DNA from: Burkholderiaceae bacterium | GTDB taxonomy: Bacteria > Pseudomonadota > Gammaproteobacteria > Burkholderiales > Burkholderiaceae_D | NCBI GenBank assembly: GCA_019752915.1 | Contig: JAIELO010000085.1 | Coordinates: 1 to 13,230, forward strand | DNA length: 13,230 nt | Direction: 5' to 3' | In this document: in pieces, positions 7,862 to 13,230 of the stretch | Layout of the letters: each line of letters begins with the position of its first letter | Numbering within the stretch: position 1 is the first letter of the stretch | Made by a program: the position numbers and the translations under genes | The notes under the pieces: generated by a model | What the model was told of the DNA's origin: nothing | Seen by the model: the letters and a program-made list of their open reading frames with translations, nothing else | Database searches by the model: none

Positions 7862-8968
7862 ATGAAAACCAAAGCAGCCGTAGCCTGGCAGGCGGGCAAA
7901 CCGCTGACCATCGAAGAAGTCGAACTGGGCGGCCCGCGCGAAGGCGAAGTACTGGTGGAAATCAAAGCCACCGGTATCTGCCACACTGATTACTACACCT
8001 TGTCCGGTGCGGATCCGGAAGGCATTTTCCCGGCCATTCTCGGCCACGAAGGCGCTGGCGTGGTGGTCGATGTCGGCCCCGGCGTGAAGTCGCTGCGCAA
8101 AGATGATCATGTGATTCCGCTGTACACCCCGGAATGCCGCCAGTGCAAATTCTGCCTGTCGCAGAAAACCAATCTGTGCCAGTCGATCCGCTCGACGCAG
8201 GGTCGCGGCCTGATGCCGGACGCCACCAGCCGCTTCTCGCTGGACGGCAAGCCGATCTACCACTACATGGGCACTTCGACCTTCTCGAACTACATCGTGG
8301 TACCGGAAATCGCGCTGGCCAAGATTCGCAGCGATGCGCCGTTCGACAAAGTCTGCTACATCGGTTGCGGCGTCACCACTGGCGTGGGCGCGGTACTGTT
8401 TACCGCCAAAGTGGAAGCGGGCGCCAACGTTGTGGTGTTCGGTCTGGGCGGCATCGGCCTGAACGTGATTCAGGCGGCGCGCATGGTAGGCGCCGACAAG
8501 ATCATCGGCGTCGACATCAATCCGGCGCGTCAGGAAATGGCCCGCAAATTCGGCATGACCCACTTCATCAACCCGAACCAGGTGGAAAACGTGGTCGACA
8601 CGATTATCCAGCTCACCGATGGCGGCGCCGATTACAGTTTCGAATGCATCGGCAACACCACCACCATGCGCCAGTCGCTCGAGTGCTGCCATAAGGGCTG
8701 GGGCCAGTCCATCATCATCGGCGTGGCCGCTGCCGGTCAGGAAATTTCCACCCGGCCGTTCCAGCTGGTGACGGGACGGGTCTGGAAGGGCTCGGCCTTT
8801 GGTGGTGCGCGTGGCCGTACCGATGTGCCGAAGATTGTCGACTGGTATATGGAAGGCAAACTCAACATCGACGACCTGATCACCCACCGCCTGCCGCTCG
8901 AACGCATCAACGAAGGCTTCGACTTGATGAAAAGCGGCGAGTCGATCCGTTCGGTGGTGCTGTACTAA
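7862..8968 (+). CDS. frmA: S-(hydroxymethyl)glutathione dehydrogenase / class III alcohol dehydrogenase
   Basis: The protein has 368 residues, the usual length. It oxidises S-hydroxymethylglutathione, the spontaneous adduct of formaldehyde and glutathione, to S-formylglutathione with NAD+ in the cytoplasm; the same enzyme reduces S-nitrosoglutathione. Catalytic zinc ligands Cys40 (TGICHTD), His62 (GHEGAG) and Cys169 (GCGVTTG) are present, as are the structural-zinc cysteines 92, 95, 98 and 106. The class III marker is Arg110 in SIRSTQGRGLMPDATSRF, which binds the glutathione carboxylate. The Rossmann motif FGLGGIGL (193-200) with Asp218 selects NAD+. The ATG at 7862 follows a GAGGA site. The usual partner S-formylglutathione hydrolase (fghA/frmB) and a FrmR repressor gene are not adjacent, so it may be expressed alone. 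It is also named adhC in some annotations. Confidence 0.97.
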   Translation: MKTKAAVAWQAGKPLTIEEVELGGPREGEVLVEIKATGICHTDYYTLSGADPEGIFPAILGHEGAGVVVDVGPGVKSLRKDDHVIPLYTPECRQCKFCLSQKTNLCQSIRSTQGRGLMPDATSRFSLDGKPIYHYMGTSTFSNYIVVPEIALAKIRSDAPFDKVCYIGCGVTTGVGAVLFTAKVEAGANVVVFGLGGIGLNVIQAARMVGADKIIGVDINPARQEMARKFGMTHFINPNQVENVVDTIIQLTDGGADYSFECIGNTTTMRQSLECCHKGWGQSIIIGVAAAGQEISTRPFQLVTGRVWKGSAFGGARGRTDVPKIVDWYMEGKLNIDDLITHRLPLERINEGFDLMKSGESIRSVVLY

Positions 8969-9011
8969 GCCAGCAACGAGCCGACACTCAGAGATCCTTG
9001 CCGCGCTGCCG

Positions 9012-9067
9012 GTGTAGATAAAAAGTTCTAGACAACGCGATCTAGATAATTTATTCTACATCTACAC
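9012..9067. promoter_or_regulatory. Phased hexamer array (probable operator) upstream of the M56 peptidase
   Basis: In an AT-rich island, the hexamers TGTAGA (9013-9018), TCTAGA (9027-9032), TCTAGA (9041-9046) and TCTACA (9055-9060) start exactly 14 bp apart and form a symmetric set about 9036.5. A further TCTACA abuts at 9061-9066. Longer arms GTGTAGAT (9012-9019) and ATCTACAC (9060-9067) are exact reverse complements, and ATCTAGAT (9040-9047) is a perfect palindrome. TACA/TGTA half-sites are typical of BlaI/MecI/CopY repressors, which commonly control M56 peptidase genes. The binding protein here is inferred, not seen. Confidence 0.65.
9029..9057 (+). promoter_or_regulatory. Candidate promoter inside the hexamer array
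   Basis: TAGACA (9029-9034, five of six to TTGACA) and TATTCT (9052-9057, four of six to TATAAT) are separated by exactly 17 bases. Both boxes overlap array hexamers, so a protein bound to the array would block polymerase. Transcription would begin near 9064. Confidence 0.45.
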
Positions 9068-9081
9068 ATCGGGAGCGCGGC

Positions 9082-9135
9082 ATGACATCACTACGCGGGG
9101 TTATCACTACAGTTCAGAGGCTGCGCCATGCATAA
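9082..9135 (+). CDS. Possible 17-residue leader ORF overlapping the M56 start
   Basis: An ATG at 9082 has a GGGAG site at 9071-9075 with 6-base spacing and encodes MTSLRGVITTVQRLRHA before a TAA at 9133-9135. Its end overlaps the first codons of the M56 gene (ATG 9128) in another frame, which would allow translational coupling. No homology is recognised and it is too short to be a BlaI protein. It may be chance. Confidence 0.25.
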   Translation: MTSLRGVITTVQRLRHA

Positions 9136-11404
9136 GCTGCTGGAAGCGCTGGTGCCGGCCATGGGCTGGGCGCTGCTCCATTTCCTCTGGCAAGGCTTGC
9201 TGATCGGCTGGTGCGTAGCGCTGGCGATGCACTGGCTGCGGCGCGCCCGCCCGCAAACCCGTTATGCCGTGGCCTGCGGCGCCATGCTGTTGTGCCTGCT
9301 GTTGCCCTTGCTGAGCATTGTCAGCGCCGTGCGCGATCCGGGACAGACCAGTGCCACCAGTCTGGTGTTGCAGCGCGTACTGGCGCATACCAGCTTTAGC
9401 CGTAATTCCGATACCGGTTCCGACGCCAGTTCCAATGGCAGTTTCAGTGAAACGGCGCAGCCCGGCGCCGCCACGCCCGGCGCCGCACAGGCGGAGCGCG
9501 CGGCACTGCGCCCCGCCGCGGATGGCCTGCTGGCTACCATGGCTGCGTTGGGCGTCGCGCTACAGAGTGATGGCGAGCGTCTGCTGCGCGGCCAGATGGG
9601 ATGGATCGTCGGCCTGTGGCTGGCCGGCAGCGCACTGATGGTGTTGCGTCTGGCGCTAGGCCTGCAGTGGGTAGCAAAGCATACGCGGCGCGAGGCTTAC
9701 ACCAGCCACCCGTACTGGCAGCGCCGCCTGTCGCTGCTGGCTAGCCGCTGCGGTATCACGCGCCATGTGCGTCTGGGTAGCGCCGAAGGCATTGACGGTC
9801 CGATCACAGCGGGTTGCTGGCGCCCCATCGTACTGGTACCGGCAGCGCTGCTGAGCGGTATGCCGCCCGATCTGCTGGAAGCCTTGCTGGCGCACGAGCT
9901 GGCGCACATCCGCCGTCACGATTATCTGGTCAATCTGCTGCAAAGTACCATCGAGATACTGCTGTTCTATCACCCTAGTGTTTGGGCCTTGTCGCGCAGG
10001 ATACGCTTAGAGCGAGAACAAATCGCCGACGATCTTGCCGTGGACATGCTCGGCCAGCCCCACAGGCTGGCACAAGCTCTGGCGCAACTGGACCAGTTCC
10101 AGTTCGACAGTACCCAACTAGCCCACGCGGCTCACGGAGGAAATCTCATGTCTCGTATTCAACGCCTGGTGCGTCCCCAATTAGAACCTGCCAGCTGGAA
10201 ACTGGCCTTGCCCCTGCTCGGACTGTTTGCTGGCGGCGCGCTGCTGCTGGCGCAGGTGGCTCCGCAGGCCGCACCGCTGACAGCAGCCGCTGCAGCGCCT
10301 GCTGCAAGGTCCGCCGAGGTCGTGCCAGCCGCCCCGGCAGCGCCGCCGACTGCCGCGGCAGCGCTGCCAGCGTCTGCCCCGGTACCTGTCTCGGCACCGG
10401 CACCTGTCCTTGCTGGAAAAACGCGCGATGTTGCCGCGTTGCCCGCCATCCCCGCGGTGCCTGCCATGCACGCTTTACCAGCGTTGCCTGCGGTGCCTGC
10501 GGTGCCGGCCTTGCCCGCCACGCAGGCGCGTCCCGCCTTGCCAGCGCTCTCGGCGTTGCCAGCGCCACCAGCGCCACCAGCACCACCAGCACTAGTTGCG
10601 CCACCGGCACCACCGGCACCGCCGCCACCCGATGTCATGCTGGATCTGTCCGATAGCAAACAGGCCGCCTATGCGCTGGTGCGTGACCAGCAGCACACGA
10701 TGGTGGCACGGATCACGCGCCGTGATCGCGCCGAAATCGATGCGGCGCGTAGTCGCCTGAAGGGTGACTTCCTGTGGGTGCGTGATGGCAAGCAGCGCTA
10801 TGTGATTCAGGATGCTGCCACGCTGGCGCAAGTGCAGGCCGCGTGGGCTGCGGTAGATCGTATCGCTGCCCGCATGGATGAACATGGCAAGAAAATGGAC
10901 TTGCAGGGGCAGTCGATGGACGCTATCGGCAAGCAGATGGATGCCGTGGGGCGCGATTTCGAGAAACAGTTTGTCCAGCCATCGGCGCAGCAGGAGCGCA
11001 AGATCGAAGCGCTGGCACGTCAGCAGGAAGCGATTGCTCGCCGCATAGAGCAGGCCGCTCGCGCTCAGGGCGAGCATCCTACGGAAGCGCAATTGCAGCA
11101 ATTCCATCAGCGTCAGGCGGCATTGCAACGCGAAATGGCACCGTTGCAGAAACAGATCGAGCAATTGGTCAAGCAGCACATCGAGCCGCAGGTTCAGGCA
11201 CAGCAACAGGCATTGCAGCAATCCATGCAGGGTCTGCAAGCTCGCATGGCGGAAGCGAGCAAACCCATGGAGTTACTGGGGCGGCAGATGGGCGAACTGG
11301 CGCGCGAACAGGCGCAGGCCAGCCGCGCCGCCGAGCAAGCCATGCGTAATCTGCTCCGTGACGCGAAAAACAACGGTAAATTGCAGGCCGTTCCGGCTGG
11401 CTAG
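9128..11404 (+). CDS. BlaR1-like M56-family membrane metallopeptidase with coiled-coil C-terminus
   Basis: The protein has 758 residues. Hydrophobic segments at about 11-34, 47-68 and 157-181 are followed by the zinc protease site His256-Glu257-Leu-Ala-His260, with Glu297 in the EREQIADD motif as likely third ligand, and a fourth membrane segment at 359-378. This matches the M56 (BlaR1/MecR1) layout, in which the cytoplasmic protease cleaves a repressor on an outside signal. After it comes an Ala/Pro-rich linker (about 379-503), then a small domain (504-570; YALVRDQQHTMVARI ... FLWVRDGKQRYVI) and a Gln-rich coiled-coil region (583-750), all presumably periplasmic. There is no penicillin-binding sensor domain, so a beta-lactam role is not implied. 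AGAGG (9116-9120) precedes the ATG by 7 bases. The expected BlaI-type repressor gene is not adjacent. The ligand and substrate are unknown. Confidence 0.9.
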   Translation: MHKLLEALVPAMGWALLHFLWQGLLIGWCVALAMHWLRRARPQTRYAVACGAMLLCLLLPLLSIVSAVRDPGQTSATSLVLQRVLAHTSFSRNSDTGSDASSNGSFSETAQPGAATPGAAQAERAALRPAADGLLATMAALGVALQSDGERLLRGQMGWIVGLWLAGSALMVLRLALGLQWVAKHTRREAYTSHPYWQRRLSLLASRCGITRHVRLGSAEGIDGPITAGCWRPIVLVPAALLSGMPPDLLEALLAHELAHIRRHDYLVNLLQSTIEILLFYHPSVWALSRRIRLEREQIADDLAVDMLGQPHRLAQALAQLDQFQFDSTQLAHAAHGGNLMSRIQRLVRPQLEPASWKLALPLLGLFAGGALLLAQVAPQAAPLTAAAAAPAARSAEVVPAAPAAPPTAAAALPASAPVPVSAPAPVLAGKTRDVAALPAIPAVPAMHALPALPAVPAVPALPATQARPALPALSALPAPPAPPAPPALVAPPAPPAPPPPDVMLDLSDSKQAAYALVRDQQHTMVARITRRDRAEIDAARSRLKGDFLWVRDGKQRYVIQDAATLAQVQAAWAAVDRIAARMDEHGKKMDLQGQSMDAIGKQMDAVGRDFEKQFVQPSAQQERKIEALARQQEAIARRIEQAARAQGEHPTEAQLQQFHQRQAALQREMAPLQKQIEQLVKQHIEPQVQAQQQALQQSMQGLQARMAEASKPMELLGRQMGELAREQAQASRAAEQAMRNLLRDAKNNGKLQAVPAG
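10134..10150 (+). promoter_or_regulatory. Internal ribosome site and in-frame ATG within the M56 gene
   Basis: ACGGAGG (10134-10140) sits 7 bases before an in-frame ATG (10148, codon 341). Starting there would give a 418-residue product that begins 18 residues before the fourth membrane segment and contains the whole linker and coiled-coil region but no protease. The GGAGG also simply encodes Gly-Gly in the full protein, so use of this start is unproven. Confidence 0.35.
10435..10630 (+). repeat. Ala/Pro tandem low-complexity coding repeat
   Basis: This part of the M56 gene encodes degenerate repeats of the ALPAxPAVPA type (AIPAVPAMHALPALPAVPAV) passing into APPAPPAPPALVAPPAPPAP. At DNA level GCC(G/T)TGCC and CCACCAGC units recur. 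Such linkers are extended and rigid, suggesting a spacer outside the membrane. The repeats probably vary in length between strains. Confidence 0.8.
10874..10957 (+). repeat. Four tandem heptads (MDxxGKx) in the M56 coiled coil
   Basis: Residues 583-610 read as four consecutive seven-residue units, MDEHGKK, MDLQGQS, MDAIGKQ and MDAVGRD, each starting Met-Asp with Gly at position five. This regular register implies a coiled coil or filamentous rod. Further Gln/Ala-rich helix (RQQEAIARRIEQAARAQ and similar) continues to about residue 745. Confidence 0.75.
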
Positions 11405-11421
11405 GCACAGCCCGGGCAGGA

Positions 11422-11474
11422 CGCTGCGGGCGCTGAAGATTCCGTCCGCAGCGGCACCGGTCCGAAGGCCGCTG
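11422..11474 (+). other. Two mutually exclusive hairpins before uvrD
   Basis: CGCTGCGG (11422-11429) pairs perfectly with CCGCAGCG (11446-11453), while CAGCGGC (11449-11455) pairs perfectly with GCCGCTG (11468-11474). The two stems share bases 11449-11453 and cannot form together. Neither is followed by a T-run. They could act at the 3' end of the M56 transcript. Confidence 0.4.
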
Positions 11475-11478
11475 CCGG

Positions 11479-11484
11479 TATAAT
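11479..11484 (+). promoter_or_regulatory. Candidate -10 box of uvrD
   Basis: A perfect TATAAT ends only six bases before the uvrD ATG at 11491, so transcription from it would begin at or within a base or two of the start codon. No good -35 is visible at the expected distance, and no ribosome site is seen between. Confidence 0.5.
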
Positions 11485-11490
11485 CACGGC

Positions 11491-13230
11491 ATGCAAAATC
11501 TCTTACACAATCTCAACGAAGAACAGCTGGCCGCCGTCACCCTGCCAGCGCAGAGCGCCCTGATTCTGGCGGGCGCCGGTTCCGGTAAAACCCGCGTGCT
11601 GACCACCCGGATTGCCTGGCTGATCCAGACCGGGCAAGTTTCGCCTTCCGGCATTCTGGCGGTAACCTTTACCAATAAGGCCGCCAAGGAAATGCTGACG
11701 CGTCTGTCGGCCATGCTGCCGATCAATACGCGTGGTATGTGGATCGGTACCTTCCACGGCTTGTGTAACCGTTTGCTGCGTACCCATCATCGCGATGCAG
11801 CGCTGCCGCAGACCTTCCAGATTCTCGACAGCCAGGATCAGCTGTCGGCCATCAAACGGCTGATCAAGGCGCACAACGTCGATGACGAAAAATTCCCGCC
11901 CAAAGAAGTGATGTACTTCATCAACGGCGCCAAAGATCAGGGCCTGCGTGCCGACAAGATCGAACCCTACAACGCCGACGAGCGCAAGAAAGTCGAACTG
12001 TACGAGCTGTACGACGCGCAGTGCCAGCGCGAAGGCGTGGTCGACTTTGCCGAACTGCTGTTGCGCAGCTACGAGCTGCTGAGCCGCAACCAGCCGCTGC
12101 GCGAGCATTACCAGCAACGCTTCCGTCACATTCTGGTGGACGAGTTCCAGGATACCAATGACCTGCAGTACAAATGGCTGAAGCTGCTGGCCGGTGTGCC
12201 GGGTAACAGCGGCAGCGCACTGTTTGCAGTGGGCGACGATGACCAGAGTATTTACGCTTTCCGCGGGGCCAATGTGGGCAATATGAGCGCTTTCGAGCGC
12301 GAGTTCCAGGTAAAGAATCTGATCAAGCTGGAGCAGAACTACCGCTCGCATGGCCACATTCTGGATGCTGCCAACGTGCTGATTGCCAATAACAGCAAGC
12401 GTCTGGGCAAGAATCTGCGTACCGACGCAGGCCACGGCGAACCGGTGCGCATCTATGAAGCGAGTTCCGATCTGGCCGAAGCGCAGTGGATTGTCGAAGA
12501 AACCAAGAGTCTGGTCGCCGATGGCGCCTCGCGTAGCGAAGTGGCGGTACTGTACCGTTCCAACGCCCAGTCGCGGGTGATCGAACATGCACTGTTCTCG
12601 GCGGGCATCCCCTACCACGTGTATGGCGGTCTGCGCTACTTCCAGCGCGCCGAGGTCAAGCACGCGATCGCCTATCTGCAACTGATGGATAACCCGCACA
12701 ATGATTCCGCTTTCCTGCGGGTAGTGAATTTCCCGACCCGTGGCATAGGCCTGCGCAGCATCGAAGCGCTGCAGATGGTGGCCGAGCAGCAGCGCATCTC
12801 TCTGTACGCGGCGGTGCCTCATGTGGCCGGCAAAGCCGGTTCGACACTGGCCGGTTTTGTGCGCCTGATTGAAGGCGCGCGTTTTGAAACCCAGCAGATG
12901 GCCTTGCCGGAACTGGTGCGCGTGGTGCTGGAACACAGCGGTCTGCTGACCCACTACCAGACCGAAAAAGAAGGCGCCGACCGCATCGAGAACTTGGAGC
13001 AGATGGTCAGCGCTGCCACCCAGTTCGTTTCCGAAGAAGGGTATGGTCAGGGTGCACCGGCCCATCTGGGACCTGCCGCACAGGCACAGGCCGGCGCGGC
13101 GGTGGTGAATCAGGATGGCATCGAAATTCTCGACGCCGACGCGCCGCTGCCGGCCGTGATGTCGCCGCTGTCGGCCTTCCTGTCGCATGCCTCGCTGGAA
13201 GCCGGTGATAACCAGGCCCAGGCCGGGCAG
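11491..13230 (+). CDS. uvrD: DNA helicase II UvrD, N-terminal part
   Basis: The gene is open to the right edge and shows 580 residues of a family usually about 720-780 long. UvrD is a superfamily 1 3'-5' helicase that unwinds DNA in nucleotide excision and mismatch repair. The helicase motifs are clear: Walker A AGAGSGKT with Lys33, motif Ia VTFTNKAAKEM, GMWIGTFHGLCNRLLRTHH, motif II VDEFQDTN with Asp217-Glu218, motif III GDDDQSIYAFRGA (248-260), motif IV LEQNYRS and EVAVLYRSNAQSR. The whole resembles UvrD more than Rep (for example FQILDSQDQLSAIKRLIKA). Between QFVSEEGYG and MSPLSAFLSHA (about residues 518-556) there is an Ala-rich insertion relative to the E. coli protein as I recall it. 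The ATG at 11491 fits the family N-terminus NLNEEQLAAV but has no clear ribosome site. Motifs V-VI lie beyond the window. Confidence 0.97.
   Translation, partial: MQNLLHNLNEEQLAAVTLPAQSALILAGAGSGKTRVLTTRIAWLIQTGQVSPSGILAVTFTNKAAKEMLTRLSAMLPINTRGMWIGTFHGLCNRLLRTHHRDAALPQTFQILDSQDQLSAIKRLIKAHNVDDEKFPPKEVMYFINGAKDQGLRADKIEPYNADERKKVELYELYDAQCQREGVVDFAELLLRSYELLSRNQPLREHYQQRFRHILVDEFQDTNDLQYKWLKLLAGVPGNSGSALFAVGDDDQSIYAFRGANVGNMSAFEREFQVKNLIKLEQNYRSHGHILDAANVLIANNSKRLGKNLRTDAGHGEPVRIYEASSDLAEAQWIVEETKSLVADGASRSEVAVLYRSNAQSRVIEHALFSAGIPYHVYGGLRYFQRAEVKHAIAYLQLMDNPHNDSAFLRVVNFPTRGIGLRSIEALQMVAEQQRISLYAAVPHVAGKAGSTLAGFVRLIEGARFETQQMALPELVRVVLEHSGLLTHYQTEKEGADRIENLEQMVSAATQFVSEEGYGQGAPAHLGPAAQAQAGAAVVNQDGIEILDADAPLPAVMSPLSAFLSHASLEAGDNQAQAGQ

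Noticed and set aside
7466..8887. Long antisense ORF (473 codons) opposite the receiver gene and frmA
   Set aside because: It spans two real genes on the other strand and has no recognisable protein features.
10435..10630. CRISPR-like or minisatellite array
   Set aside because: The repeats are degenerate, short and codon-phased within an ORF, with no spacers of uniform length.
10159..10659. Antisense Gly/Ala-rich ORFs opposite the Ala/Pro linker
   Set aside because: They are the complement of the GC-rich Ala/Pro repeat, with no start context or homology.
9128..11404. Beta-lactam resistance sensor (BlaR1/MecR1 proper)
   Set aside because: No penicillin-binding sensor domain, no beta-lactamase gene and no adjacent BlaI; only the M56 protease part is shared.
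11503..13188. Long antisense ORF (561 codons) opposite uvrD
   Set aside because: The + strand encodes an unmistakable UvrD with all expected helicase motifs; the antisense frame is a codon-bias shadow.

Overview
The window looks like chromosomal DNA of a GC-rich betaproteobacterium, most likely Burkholderiales and plausibly Oxalobacteraceae. This rests on the protein sequences (ThiC, ThiG, UvrD, class III alcohol dehydrogenase, crotonase), the thiC-thiS-thiG order behind a TPP riboswitch, and the GC-rich codon use. I could not run a database search, so the family-level placement is an inference. All credible genes are on the + strand. I see no rRNA, tRNA, insertion sequence, integrase, CRISPR array or phage gene.

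Layout: (1) 1-182, the 3' end of a crotonase-family gene. (2) 383-1126, a 247-residue uncharacterised protein that I read as a ribbon-helix-helix-like N-terminus, a RAMA-like middle domain, a low-complexity linker and a basic conserved-looking tail; an AT-rich leader with inverted repeats precedes it. (3) 1243-6223, a thiamine biosynthesis operon: promoter, TPP riboswitch, an apparent Shine-Dalgarno-sequestering hairpin, then thiC, thiS, thiG, thiD and thiE. These make the pyrimidine (ThiC, ThiD) and thiazole (ThiS, ThiG) halves and couple them (ThiE). The enzyme that supplies dehydroglycine (ThiO or ThiH) and the ThiS adenylyltransferase ThiF are not in the window. (4) 6343-6972, a REC-ANTAR antiterminator-type response regulator ending in a strong intrinsic terminator, then 7214-7792, a divergent receiver-domain protein with an acidic insertion. 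(5) 7862-8968, glutathione-dependent formaldehyde dehydrogenase (class III ADH). (6) 9012-9067, a striking AT-rich array of TCTAGA/TCTACA-type hexamers in exact 14-bp phase over a candidate promoter, followed by a 758-residue BlaR1-like M56 membrane metallopeptidase with a long Ala/Pro linker and a coiled-coil C-terminal region. No BlaI-type repressor gene adjoins it. (7) 11491 to the window end, the first 580 residues of UvrD (DNA helicase II), possibly on a nearly leaderless transcript.

Most of the window is housekeeping. The parts most worth a second look are the phased hexamer array with the orphan M56 peptidase, a possible in-frame internal translation start inside that peptidase, the RHH/RAMA-like protein, and the REC-ANTAR gene whose RNA targets are unknown.
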